A stretch of 64,000 bases of DNA from Clostridium sp. OS1-26 (lineage in GTDB: Bacteria; Bacillota; Clostridia; Clostridiales; Clostridiaceae). Below, piece by piece: positions 7,826 to 16,870 of this stretch; position 1 is the stretch's first letter; each line of letters opens with the position of its first letter. The stretch is taken from positions 1,302,001-1,366,000 of the forward strand of contig NZ_CP133264.1 in NCBI RefSeq assembly GCF_030915445.1. Direction: 5' to 3'. The notes under the pieces were generated by a model. It was not told the DNA's origin, made no database searches, and saw only the letters and a list, made by a program, of their open reading frames with translations. A program made the translations under genes and the position numbers.

Positions 7826-9172
7826 ATGAAAGCAAAATATAGTGATTTATTTAAGTCATTAATAAAAGCATATTATGAAGACAAGTTTGAGGATAAGGTA
7901 AATGAAATCTTAGCATCAAATGAACTTGATAAAGAAAATTTATGTAAAGTTATTTCCTCACTTTGTGGAACCGGTATAACTTATAGCCCAAACTTTATTT
8001 CAGACTTAAAAAAGGCTATATCCTCTTACGAAGCAGACCATAAAATAGTTAACAAAATCAAACATTGTTCAATGGATTGTACAGATGAAAATGGCGAAAC
8101 TATGTGTCAAAAGTCATGTCCCTTTAACGCTATATTTATAGATAAGGAAAAACATACAAGTGTCATTGATTGTGAAAAATGTACTGATTGTGGTTTTTGT
8201 GTGGAAGCATGCCCTACCGGTGGAATTCTTGATAGAGTAGAATTTATTCCATTAGCGGAACTCCTTAAAAGTAAATCACCAGTTATAGCTGCAGTTGCTC
8301 CAGCAATTATTGGTCAATTTGGTGATACTGTAACTATAGATCAATTAAGAGCTGCTTTTAAAAGAATTGGTTTTACCGATATGGTAGAAGTGGCATTTTT
8401 TGCAGATATGCTTACCTTAAAAGAAACTGTTGAATTTGACCGTTTTGTGAAAAAACAGGATGATTTAATGATAACTTCATGCTGCTGTCCAATGTGGGTC
8501 GGTATGCTTAAAAGAGTTTATAATAATCTAGTAAAAAATGTTTCTCCTTCTGTATCTCCAATGATTGCTTCTGGCAGAGTACTAAAGAAGTTGAATCCTG
8601 ACTGCAAGGTTGTATTTGTAGGACCTTGTATTGCTAAAAAAGCAGAAGCAAAAGAGAAAGATTTATTGGGGGATATAGATTTCGTGCTTACTTTTGCAGA
8701 AATGAAAGATATATTTGAAGCTTTAGATGTAAAACCTGTGGAAATGGAAGAGGATACTTCTACTGAATATGCATCAAGAGGTGGAAGACTTTACGGTCGT
8801 ACTGGAGGAGTATCTACTGCTATAGGTGATGCAATAGAGAGAATATATCCTGAAAAACACAAGTTATTAAAGACAGCTCAAGCGAACGGAGTAAAAGATT
8901 GTAAAGAAATGCTTGAAAAAGCACAAAGAGGCGAGTTAGATGCTAACTTTATAGAAGGAATGGGCTGCATCGGCGGCTGTGTAGGTGGCCCAAAAGCTGT
9001 TATTCCAAGGGAAAAAGGAAGAGAACACCTTGATGAAATGGCTGAAAACTCATCTATAAAAGTAGCCGTTGATAGTACTTGCATGAATAAAATACTCGAT
9101 AGCATGGGTATATTTTCCTTTGAGGATTTTAAAGATGAAGAAAAAGTACATATATTCGAGAGAAAATTTTAA
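7826..9172 (+). CDS. Monomeric [FeFe]-hydrogenase, divergent H-cluster motifs
   Basis: The 448-residue protein has an N-terminal helical region of about 75 residues. A two-[4Fe-4S] ferredoxin domain follows (Cys at about 81-98 and 116-129), then the H-cluster domain. The three H-cluster motifs are TSCCCPMW (217-224), VGPCIAKKAE (265-274) and EGMGCIGGCVGGPK (377-390). They differ from the standard TSCCPGW, MPCxxKxxE and ExMxCxGGCxxGGG by an extra Cys, loss of the Met, and GGPK in place of GGG. This pattern resembles the group B (M2-type) enzymes as I recall them, rather than the main fermentative hydrogenase. GGAGTTG precedes the ATG, and a strong terminator follows. Confidence 0.9.
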   Translation: MKAKYSDLFKSLIKAYYEDKFEDKVNEILASNELDKENLCKVISSLCGTGITYSPNFISDLKKAISSYEADHKIVNKIKHCSMDCTDENGETMCQKSCPFNAIFIDKEKHTSVIDCEKCTDCGFCVEACPTGGILDRVEFIPLAELLKSKSPVIAAVAPAIIGQFGDTVTIDQLRAAFKRIGFTDMVEVAFFADMLTLKETVEFDRFVKKQDDLMITSCCCPMWVGMLKRVYNNLVKNVSPSVSPMIASGRVLKKLNPDCKVVFVGPCIAKKAEAKEKDLLGDIDFVLTFAEMKDIFEALDVKPVEMEEDTSTEYASRGGRLYGRTGGVSTAIGDAIERIYPEKHKLLKTAQANGVKDCKEMLEKAQRGELDANFIEGMGCIGGCVGGPKAVIPREKGREHLDEMAENSSIKVAVDSTCMNKILDSMGIFSFEDFKDEEKVHIFERKF

Positions 9173-9200
9173 CAAAACTTAATAGCATACATACGTTTTT

Positions 9201-9242
9201 AAAAAGAGAACACCTCATAAATTGCTGAGGTATTCTCTTTTT
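9201..9242 (+). terminator. Terminator of the hydrogenase gene
   Basis: AAAAAGAGAACACCTCA pairs with TGAGGTATTCTCTTTTT (one mismatch) around a 7-nt loop, 28 bp after the stop codon. Confidence 0.85.
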
Positions 9243-9324
9243 CATTGTAGGATATTTTGTATCAGACAAAGAGAAAGGTTCCGCTGATAGCCGACCCTAT
9301 CTAAGGGCCCTGCGGTTGCAGTAT

Positions 9325-9373
9325 GACGCAAAATAAACTAGCAGATTGACTAGTTATTTTTTTGAAGATGCCT
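9325..9373. repeat. Partial AGGCATCT-family repeat, copy 2 (reversed)
   Basis: The segment ending AGATGCCT at 9366-9373 matches the first half of copy 1 in reverse, including AATAACTAGT and a CTAG partner. The outer end lacks AGGCATCT and runs into an unrelated GC-richer block at about 9275-9330 that contains AGGGCCCT. Confidence 0.5.
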
Positions 9374-9438
9374 AAGGTCACTTTTTACAGTTTATATTGC
9401 TTATATTTGATGTTATACTATAAGTCGAGGTGATATTT

Positions 9439-10092
9439 ATGCTTAAAAATATTAAAGGTGCAATATTTGATATGGATGGTACTCTTATAGACTCTATGTG
9501 GGTATGGAGTAAGATAGATGAAGAATATTTAAAAAAGAGAAACATTGTTTTACCTAGCAACTTGAAAGAAGATATAGAACATATGGGCTTTACAGAAGTC
9601 GCTCAATATTTTAAAGATAGATTTAATATTTCTGACACAATAGAAGAAATTCAGAGGGAATGGAATGCAATGGCCATAAATCAGTATACCCATCATGTTT
9701 CATTAAAGCCCGGTGCTAAAGAGTTTCTATATCTACTAAAAACAAAAGGAATAAAAATTGCTTTGGCAACAAGTAACTGTATACCATTGATAGAAATTGC
9801 TCTTAAAAGAAATAATATATATCACTATTTTGACTCAATAACGACTACCGACGAGGTTTCTAGAGGTAAAGATTTCCCAGACGTATATTTACTAGCATCA
9901 AAGAGACTAATGCTAAACCCTAAAGAATGCGTTGTTTTTGAGGATATACTACCTGCTGTCAAAGGGGCAAAGGCTGCTGGTATGACTGTAATAGGTGTAC
10001 ATGATTCCTATTCAGAATATCAAAAGGAAGACATAATGAATTCTGCTGATATGTATATTCTTCAATATAAGGAGCTTATAGAGGCTGTTTAA
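9439..10092 (+). CDS. HAD-superfamily hydrolase (beta-phosphoglucomutase-like)
   Basis: The 217-residue protein carries the HAD motif I, FDMDGTLIDS, with nucleophile Asp11 and general acid Asp13. Motif II lies near LATSN and motif III/IV near FEDILPAVKGAKAAGM. A helical cap occupies residues 20-90. These are features of subfamily IA phosphatases and phosphoglucomutase-like enzymes. The ATG at 9439 is preferred because GAGG lies 8 nt upstream. The substrate cannot be told from sequence; sugar phosphates are typical. It stands alone, with a weak AT-rich hairpin downstream. Confidence 0.88.
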   Translation: MLKNIKGAIFDMDGTLIDSMWVWSKIDEEYLKKRNIVLPSNLKEDIEHMGFTEVAQYFKDRFNISDTIEEIQREWNAMAINQYTHHVSLKPGAKEFLYLLKTKGIKIALATSNCIPLIEIALKRNNIYHYFDSITTTDEVSRGKDFPDVYLLASKRLMLNPKECVVFEDILPAVKGAKAAGMTVIGVHDSYSEYQKEDIMNSADMYILQYKELIEAV

Positions 10093-10197
10093 TATTTAAA
10101 ATCTTAGTTAAATTTAACTAGGATTTTTTTATTTTGTGACAGTTTTGGCTTATTAGTGAATATAATAATATTGTATATCTATAGGGAGGAAAGGTTA

Positions 10198-10602
10198 ATG
10201 TTGGCGTTTTTATTTGTACTCCTCATTGGTTTCTCTTTATTTGTTTCTTACTATTTCACAAATAAGGTATCAAATCAAAGAAAGCAAATTTTACTTCTAA
10301 AATATCAAAATAATAATTTAAAGCACAAAACAAATTCAGATTCTAGTTTGCATACTACTATCAAATATCTAAACCCTAATTATAGTGAAGGGATCCTTAA
10401 GGAAGACTGTAATTTATATATAGCACCTTTAAGTAATTCTGCTATAATTAATTCTTTAAATCAATCTACTATAATACAAATATATGATAGTGCAGAAATC
10501 AATGATGAACTATGGTATGAGATTTCGGTTCTGTCAGAAGATAGAATTAACTCAAAGGGATGGATAAAAAGTGATTATATAAGTTTCAAAGATAGTATAT
10601 AG
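10198..10602 (+). CDS. Membrane-anchored protein with SH3-like domain
   Basis: The 134-residue product begins with one transmembrane segment (about residues 2-20). A Lys/Asn-rich linker follows, then a C-terminal region of about 65 residues with a bacterial SH3 pattern (LYIAPLSNSAIINSLNQ, WYEISV, GWIKSDYISF). The domain probably faces outside and may bind the cell wall. GGGAGGAAAGG precedes the ATG at 10198. The stop codon falls inside the left arm of a palindromic repeat element, so the last residues (DSI) come from the element and the original C-terminus may have changed. Confidence 0.65.
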   Translation: MLAFLFVLLIGFSLFVSYYFTNKVSNQRKQILLLKYQNNNLKHKTNSDSSLHTTIKYLNPNYSEGILKEDCNLYIAPLSNSAIINSLNQSTIIQIYDSAEINDELWYEISVLSEDRINSKGWIKSDYISFKDSI

Positions 10603-10772
10603 TGTTTCTAACTAGAAAGTCAACTTATACAAAGAGGTATGTTTCCAAAGCTGAAGGTCGATTTAAAAACTTTGTGTCAGTCTTGGCAAAGAGTTTTAAG
10701 ACAACTTTAGAATCTTGAAAACATAGCCTGGGACGTAAGTTGACTTTCGGCCTTTAAACCTTATATACTATC
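10591..10772. repeat. Palindromic mobile-like element, short copy
   Basis: An outer inverted pair GATAGTATATA/TATATACTATC encloses inner ends AAAGTCAACTTA (10616-10627) and TAAGTTGACTTT (10736-10747). The interior, read in reverse, matches more than 100 bp of the element at 16871-17184, including the segments GTTGTCTTAAAAC, AAGACTGACACAAA and CAGCTTTGGAAACATA. It codes for nothing evident. It behaves like a MITE inserted next to a gene end. Confidence 0.7.
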
Positions 10773-10891
10773 TTAGTTGCCCAAGTGAAGAAAAGCCTCC
10801 TTAAAAAATTTATCCAAATTTCCTATTAAAACTAAATAAATTATTTAATATTGGCTAAGTAATTAAAATTAAACAGTTTAATCGAAAAATT

Positions 10892-10919
10892 TTGAAAATT
10901 TATGATAACGTGGTATACT
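10892..10919 (+). promoter_or_regulatory. Promoter of the aminotransferase gene
   Basis: TTGAAA (10892-10897), a 16-nt spacer and TATACT (10914-10919) form a good vegetative promoter. The leader of about 130 nt before the ATG at 11060 can fold through CCTTCA/TGAAGG. I see no known riboswitch or T-box signature in it. Confidence 0.6.
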
Positions 10920-11059
10920 TATATACAGGTAAGAGCCTTCAGCAAATGAAAAATATGCAAAATCAGTACGAGAAACTGTATGTTTTGAAGGTTTCTGAGA
11001 AGAGCATTGAATGCTATGCATACATTATAAATTACATATTTTAAGGGGGTATTTTATTC

Positions 11060-12372
11060 ATGAATAAACCAGTATTATCAGATCATTTCAAAAAAGAATG
11101 CCATCAGACGTAAGACTTGGTCAGATCAAATTTGAAGGACGTAAGGTTAAACCTGCATTAATCAATGTAGCGATTGGAAACGTTTCACTTCCAACAAATC
11201 CTGCTATGCAGAAAAGAATGTTTTCATTAAATGCACCTGAAAGTCCATTTGCAAAGGGTGTTATAAGATATTCAGGTACTGCTGGTGTTCCTGAAGCTCA
11301 AGAAGCTTTTAAAAACATTCTCAAATGCGAAGGGTTTAATACTGATAAATTACACGTTGCAGTAACTGATGGCGGATCCAGCGGTATGGAATTGTTATTA
11401 CTTGGTGTTTGCGGAGATGCAGGCACAGATGAAAAACCATTTATGATGATTGATCCAGCCTATACAAATTATATTTCTTTTGCAGAAAGAATAGGACGTA
11501 AAACTGTTACAGTAAAACGTCATTTAAGCGAAGATGGAAAGTTCAGTCTTCCAGAATTAGATAAAATTGAAGAAACTATTAAAGAGCACAATCCTGGAGC
11601 ACTTCTTGTAATACCTTACGACAATCCTACAGGCCAGCTCTATGATTATCCAGCTCTTAAAGAGCTTGCTAAACTATGCGTAAAATATAATATGTGGATG
11701 GTAAGCGACGAAGCTTATCGTGAGTTGTATTATGATGAAAACACTGATCTAGTAAGCATCTGGGGAGTAACTGATGCAGATGTACCTGGCATAGAAGGAA
11801 GAAGAATAAGCTTAGAAACAGCATCAAAGGTATGGAATGCCTGCGGTTTAAGAATCGGAGCTTTAATCACTGACAATGAAGAATTCTATACTCAAGCAGT
11901 AGCTGAATATACTGCTAACCTTTGCAGTAACGTTATAGGTCAGTATATATTCGGTGCACTAGCACATGAAACTAAGGAAGATATCGCTGGATGGTGCAAA
12001 GGACTTCGTGAGTACTACAAAGAGATAATGTTTAAATTCTATAATAATCTAAAGGAATTAGAACCTGGTCTAATCGTTTCTAGTCCTGATGCATCTATAT
12101 ACTCAGTAATTGATGTTAGAAATATTGTAAAACCAGGATTTGATTCAATCGACTTTGTTTTATACTGTGCACAAGAGGGCTCAGTAAACTTAAACGGAGT
12201 GGATACAACTCTTTTAGTAGCACCTTTAAAAGGTTTCTATGACATTAAACCAGGTGATGCTAATCCAGGAAGTACTCAATTCCGTGTAGCATTTATAGAA
12301 ACTCCAGAAAACATGGAAAAAGTTCCTGAATTATTTGTTAAGCTTTTAAAACAGTATGAAGCTCAACGCTAA
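11060..12372 (+). CDS. PLP-dependent class I/II aminotransferase, 5' frame break
   Basis: The main frame from ATG 11098 encodes 424 residues of a fold-type I aminotransferase. It has YDNPTG (174-179), SDEAY (203-207) and the PLP lysine in SKVWNACGLRIG (K244). The amino-acid substrate is not clear. The better start is probably ATG 11060, with AAGGGGG 10 nt upstream, reading MNKPVLSDHFKK. That frame is one base out of step with the main frame at an A6 run (11090-11095); a seventh A would join the two. ATG 11098 has only a weak ribosome site. The break could be sequencing error, recent mutation or slippage. A terminator follows at 12468. Confidence 0.85.
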
Positions 12373-12467
12373 AATTTACAAAATAAGCGTGATAAAAGAT
12401 TAAATACCACCTGCATAAAGTGTGGTTTACTATGGGATTACCTTTTGTTAGGTAACTCAACATAAAT

Positions 12468-12495
12468 AAAAGGAGTGCGTTGCACTCCTTTTTAT
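12468..12495 (+). terminator. Terminator of the aminotransferase gene
   Basis: AAAAGGAGTGC and GCACTCCTTTT form a perfect stem with a 3-nt loop, followed by T residues. Confidence 0.8.
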
Positions 12496-12733
12496 TTCTA
12501 TTACACAATTTTTAGCTCACTATATTCTTCTTACGTCGCATTGCCTTACACGTATATGCAATATATTATATTTATATTAACTTCCAAATTTAATTTATTA
12601 AAATGAATAAAGTATAGACACTTAAAAAGCTTGATTTATAGAAATAAATATGATAAAATTTATAAAAATTAATGTTATGAGGTGAATATTCAAAATGATT
12701 TATTAATCTTATTTAAACTGGATTCATATAACT

Positions 12734-12787
12734 AAGCAAAGTTTAAGAGCATACTTTTAAGTATGTTTGTTCAAGTTGCTTTTTTAT
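12734..12787 (+). terminator. Orphan terminator-like hairpin
   Basis: AAGCAA...CATACTT pairs with AAGTATG...TTGCTT (outer 6 and inner 7 bp, partly paired between) and is followed by TTTTTT. No gene precedes it, so it may end a small RNA. Confidence 0.45.
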
Positions 12788-12937
12788 GTAATATAATTGA
12801 GTTTTGGATAAGATTATGTTTATAATAAATCATTGCCATATATACTTCATGGCAACCTTAAATAGATGTTAATATGTACTATAACAGTTTTTTTAACATT
12901 CACGTTTTAATTTTATGATTTTATATGAACACATTCG

Positions 12938-12972
12938 CTTTCCAAAACTACACAGTTTAGGAAGGTTTTTTT
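12938..12972 (+). terminator. Second orphan terminator-like hairpin
   Basis: CTTTCCAAAACT pairs with AGTTTAGGAAGG (two mismatches) around ACAC, followed by seven T residues. No coding sequence is evident upstream. Confidence 0.45.
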
Positions 12973-13135
12973 ATGCTTAATTTAAAAAATTAATCTAAAT
13001 AACTATAAATAATTTCAGCGACTTACTAAAACTCAAAATACAAAAGATAATTTATAGTACAAGATATCCTATCAAAGTATAAAAAAATCTAACCTAAATA
13101 TATCATAGCTTAAATTAAGGAAAGGTGGATATTAA

Positions 13136-13870
13136 ATGGCTTTATTAAAAGTTACTGAAAGAGTTTATTTTCTTGCCAATGAACAAGAAACCGATAGACC
13201 ATTATTAGGTTACATCAAAGGAGATAAGTATTCACTTATGATTGACGGTGGAAACTCAAAAAATCATATAGAAAAATTTAATAAGTTATTAAAAGAATCT
13301 AATTTAAAAATTCCAGATTACGCAGCTATTACTCATTTTCATTGGGATCATACATATGGAATGCACGCAATCGAAGGGAAAACAATAGCATGTGAAAGAA
13401 CCAATAAAAAGTTGAGAATCATGGCTAAGTGGGAATGGTCTGATGTTGCAATGAAAAACCGTCTATTAACTGGTGAGGATATCGAATTTGCAGATACAAA
13501 TATCCGTAAAGAATATCAATCTTTACAAGATATAAAAGTTGTAACAGCAGATATAGTATTTGATGATGAATTAAAGCTTGATTTAGGTGGTATTAATATT
13601 ATTTTAAAGAATGTTATTGCCCCTCATTCAGAAGATTCTGTTATAGTTTATGTCCCAGAAGAAAAAGTGATTTTTATTGGAGATGCTTATAGCAAAGATT
13701 ATTATGATAATTGTAAGTATGATCCAATTAAAATAAAAAACTTTGTTACCACCTTAGAAAATCTAGAGTTTAATACTTGTTTTGTAGGACATTCTAATCC
13801 TTTGAAAAAGGAAGACATTGTTAAATTCTTAATCTCACAATATGAGCAAATTGTAAAAGAAAATCACTAA
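13136..13870 (+). CDS. Metallo-beta-lactamase-fold hydrolase
   Basis: The 244-residue protein carries the MBL-fold metal motif HFHWDH (His67, His69, Asp71, His72). Further candidate ligands are APHSEDSV around residue 163 and FVGHSNPL near the C-terminus. These enzymes are usually zinc hydrolases for thioesters, lactams or phosphoesters; the substrate cannot be predicted. AAAGGTGG lies 7 nt before the ATG. It is a single gene that shares a bidirectional terminator with the convergent ABC-F gene. Confidence 0.85.
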   Translation: MALLKVTERVYFLANEQETDRPLLGYIKGDKYSLMIDGGNSKNHIEKFNKLLKESNLKIPDYAAITHFHWDHTYGMHAIEGKTIACERTNKKLRIMAKWEWSDVAMKNRLLTGEDIEFADTNIRKEYQSLQDIKVVTADIVFDDELKLDLGGINIILKNVIAPHSEDSVIVYVPEEKVIFIGDAYSKDYYDNCKYDPIKIKNFVTTLENLEFNTCFVGHSNPLKKEDIVKFLISQYEQIVKENH

Positions 13871-13886
13871 GTTCAAAAATATGAAA

Positions 13887-13908
13887 AAGAGCTAGTTTTC
13901 TAGCTCTT
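13887..13908. terminator. Bidirectional terminator between convergent genes
   Basis: AAGAGCTAG and CTAGCTCTT form a perfect 9-bp stem around TTTT, with A-rich and T-rich flanks. Confidence 0.75.
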
Positions 13909-13920
13909 AATTAATAAATA

Positions 13921-15477
13921 TTATACGATTTTAGTCGTCCAAGACTCACAATCCCATATATCTGTAACTACATCCCTATAAAACTCTGGTTCGTGGCATA
14001 CAAGTAGTATAGTTCCTTTATATTCTTTTAACGCTCTCTTTAATTCTTCTTTTGCTTCTACATCCAAATGGTTTGTAGGCTCATCAAGAATAAGTATGTT
14101 TGTTTCCTTATTTAATATCTTACATAATCTAACCTTTGCTTGCTCACCACCGCTTAAAACTACAACTTTACTTTCAATATGTTTAGTTGTAAGACCACAC
14201 TTTGCAAGAGCTGCTCTTACTTCATATTGAGTAAATGAAGGGAATTCCTCCCATATTTCTTCTATACAAGTGTTATAGTTTGCTTCCTTTATTTCTTGTT
14301 CAAAATAACCAATGTATTGATAATCACCAAGCTCCACTTCACCAGAAACTGGCTTTATTTGTCCAAGTAAGCTTTTTAAAAGTGTTGACTTACCAAGACC
14401 GTTTGCCCCTACTAAAGCAATCTTTTGTCCTCTTTCCATGTAAAGATTTAATGATTTTGTTAATGGCTCATCATATCCTATAACTAAATCCTTAGTTTCA
14501 AAAATCATCTTACCAGCAGCTCTAGCTTGTTTAAAGTTAAACTGTGGCTTTGGCTTCTCTGCTGTAAGTTCTATTCTATCAATCTTATCAAGCTTCTTTT
14601 GTCTAGATTTTGCCATATTAGCAGTAGCAACATTAGCTTTATTTCTAGCAACAAAGTCCTCTAGCTTCTCTATCTCTTTTTGTTGTCTATCATAAGCGGC
14701 TTCTAATTGAGCCTTTTTAAGCTCATACAATCTTTGGAATTCATTATAGTCTCCAACATATCTTGTTAGTCTTCTATTTTCAATATGATAAATCAAATTA
14801 ATTACACTGTTTAAGAATGGAATATCATGAGATATTAATAAAAAGGCATTTTCATAATTTTGAAGATATCTCTTTAACCACTCAATATGTTCCTCATCCA
14901 AATAGTTTGTAGGCTCGTCTAGAAGTAATATATCTGGATTTTGAAGTAATAACTTACCTAAAAGAATTTTAGTTCTTTGTCCTCCAGATAAATCTGAAAC
15001 ATCTTTATCAAGTCCTAAATCTAAAAGTCCTAATCCTTTTGCCACTTCCTCAACCTTAGCATCTATAACATAAAAACCATTATGATCTAACATATCTTGA
15101 ATTACAGCAGTTCTTTCAAGGGCTTTATTCATCTCGTCTTCATTCATTTCTCCCATACTGCCATAAAGTGTATTCATTTCTGTTTCAAGGTCAAAAAGGT
15201 ATTGAAATGCACCTCTTAATGCTTCCCTAATTGTCATGCCTTTAATTAATGAACCATGCTGATCCATGTAACCTACCCTAACATTATTTGACCAAATAAC
15301 TTGGCCTTCGTCTGGCATAAGATTGTCTGTTATTATGTTCATAAATGTTGATTTACCTTCACCATTAGCTCCAATAAGGCCAACATGCTCACCTTTTAGT
15401 AATCTAAATGAAACATCTTCTAATATAGCTCTATCACCAAATCCATGGCTAACATTTTTAACCGTTAGTATACTCAT
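13921..15477 (-). CDS. ABC-F family ATPase (YkpA/YbiT type)
   Basis: The 518-residue protein has two ATP-binding cassettes and no membrane segment, the hallmark of ABC-F ribosome-associated factors. Each half has a Walker A (GANGEGKST and GANGLGKST), a signature (LSGGQ and LSGGE) and a Walker B (LLLDEPTNYLD and LILDEPTNHLD). A charged linker with many Lys lies between them. It most resembles the housekeeping YbiT/YkpA group rather than antibiotic-resistance members. The start MSILTV is chosen because GAGGAGA lies 6 nt upstream; the frame is open 11 codons further. Confidence 0.92.
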   Translation of the reverse strand: MSILTVKNVSHGFGDRAILEDVSFRLLKGEHVGLIGANGEGKSTFMNIITDNLMPDEGQVIWSNNVRVGYMDQHGSLIKGMTIREALRGAFQYLFDLETEMNTLYGSMGEMNEDEMNKALERTAVIQDMLDHNGFYVIDAKVEEVAKGLGLLDLGLDKDVSDLSGGQRTKILLGKLLLQNPDILLLDEPTNYLDEEHIEWLKRYLQNYENAFLLISHDIPFLNSVINLIYHIENRRLTRYVGDYNEFQRLYELKKAQLEAAYDRQQKEIEKLEDFVARNKANVATANMAKSRQKKLDKIDRIELTAEKPKPQFNFKQARAAGKMIFETKDLVIGYDEPLTKSLNLYMERGQKIALVGANGLGKSTLLKSLLGQIKPVSGEVELGDYQYIGYFEQEIKEANYNTCIEEIWEEFPSFTQYEVRAALAKCGLTTKHIESKVVVLSGGEQAKVRLCKILNKETNILILDEPTNHLDVEAKEELKRALKEYKGTILLVCHEPEFYRDVVTDIWDCESWTTKIV

Positions 15478-15686
15478 ATTTTTTCTCCTCAAACCTTTCA
15501 TATTAAACATAAATTATCTCAAAATACTACAAGAAATAGTTTAATTTATTCTTGAGCATTATGTCAAAGGAATTTTAATGTATAAATTATTATTTTAAAT
15601 TACAGTATGATAAAAAATATTATATACTACAATTTTCAAATTGTGGTATACTACATAATGAACGAAAACAGGGAGGTAATGCACTA

Positions 15687-16862
15687 ATGGCTTGTAAGTT
15701 TTACTTATATAAAGGCAAGGGAAGAAAAGCCGAAAATGGGCACCCTTGGATATATACTACAGAAATAGAAGGCTACGATGGTACATATGAAAATGGCGAT
15801 ATAGTTGAAGTTTATAATTTTAAAAGCGACTTCATAGGAAAAGGATATATAAACGATGCTTCAAAAATTGCTATAAGAATGATGACAAGAGACATAAATG
15901 AAGAAATAGACGAAGAATTTTTTAGAAAAAGACTTAATGCCGCTTGGGAATACAGGAAAAAGGTTATAGACACATCAAGTTGTAGATTTTTATTTGGAGA
16001 AGCGGATTTTGTTCCTGGACTTATAATAGATAAGTATGAAGATTACTATGTAATGCAATCTTTAGCACTTGGAATTGATAAGTATAAGGATATAGTAGTA
16101 AAATTGCTAAAAGATGAATTTGGTGCAAAAGGCGTGTATGAAAGAAGTGACGTAAGAGTACGTGAACTAGAAGGAATGGAGCAAACTAAAGGATTTTTAA
16201 CAGAACCTTTTGATACTAATGTTCAGATTATAGAAAATGAAGTAAAATATCACGTAGACATAGAAAATGGACAAAAAACTGGATTTTTCCTTGATCAAAA
16301 AGAAAATAGACACGCTATACATAAAATTTGCAAAGATGCTGATGTATTAGATTGCTTTACCCATACAGGATCATTTGCATTAAATGCTGGAGTAGCTGGT
16401 GCAAAAAGTGTACTTGGTCTTGACATATCCGAATTAGCTATAGCTGAAGCAACAAGAAATGCTGAGTTAAATGGTATTTCTGATAGAGTTAAATTTGAAT
16501 GTCATAATGCCTTTGATGTACTTCATCAGTGGGTTAAAGAAGGAAGAAAGTACGATGTTGTAATACTTGATCCTCCTGCTTTTACAAAATCTAGATCTAC
16601 AATTGATGGTGCAGTAAGAGGATATAAAGAAATTAACCTTAGAGGAATAAAAATGGTTAAGCCTGGTGGTTTCTTGGTTACTTGTTCTTGCTCACACTTT
16701 ATGAACCCTGAGCTATTTAAGGATACCATTGCTGACGCTGCTAAAGATGCTAGAAGAGTTTTGAGACAGGTAGAATTTAAGACTCAATCTCCAGACCATC
16801 CAATTCTATGGAACTCTGATGAGTCTTATTACCTAAAGTTCTATATATTCCAAGTAGTTTAG
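15687..16862 (+). CDS. SAM-dependent 23S rRNA methyltransferase (RlmI/RlmK-like)
   Basis: The 391-residue protein starts with a PUA-like RNA-binding domain (GKGRKAENGHPWIYTTEI). It continues with an RlmI-type Rossmann methyltransferase: LDCFTHTGSFAL as motif I, LGLDISELAI, and VILDPPAF as the catalytic motif IV. Such enzymes make m5C or m7G in 23S rRNA; the exact target is not certain. GGGAGGTAATG precedes the start. A palindromic element begins 8 bp after the stop. Confidence 0.9.
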   Translation: MACKFYLYKGKGRKAENGHPWIYTTEIEGYDGTYENGDIVEVYNFKSDFIGKGYINDASKIAIRMMTRDINEEIDEEFFRKRLNAAWEYRKKVIDTSSCRFLFGEADFVPGLIIDKYEDYYVMQSLALGIDKYKDIVVKLLKDEFGAKGVYERSDVRVRELEGMEQTKGFLTEPFDTNVQIIENEVKYHVDIENGQKTGFFLDQKENRHAIHKICKDADVLDCFTHTGSFALNAGVAGAKSVLGLDISELAIAEATRNAELNGISDRVKFECHNAFDVLHQWVKEGRKYDVVILDPPAFTKSRSTIDGAVRGYKEINLRGIKMVKPGGFLVTCSCSHFMNPELFKDTIADAAKDARRVLRQVEFKTQSPDHPILWNSDESYYLKFYIFQVV

Positions 16863-16870
16863 GCACATTA

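Larger units (their letters stand above)
12373..13135. other. 763-bp gene-free region with several hairpins
   Basis: No open frame with a ribosome site is visible. The region holds the aminotransferase terminator, a large hairpin with a T run (12734-12787), a second terminator-like hairpin (12938-12972), and a small TTGCCAT/ATGGCAA stem near 12835. A TTGATT-17-TAAAAT pair near 12631-12659 could start a short RNA ending at the first hairpin. These may be remnants of genes or unannotated small RNAs. Confidence 0.4.

Noticed and set aside
10920-11059. T-box or riboswitch in the leader of the aminotransferase
   Set aside because: A long leader and a partial hairpin are present, but no conserved T-box sequence or known riboswitch core could be recognised.
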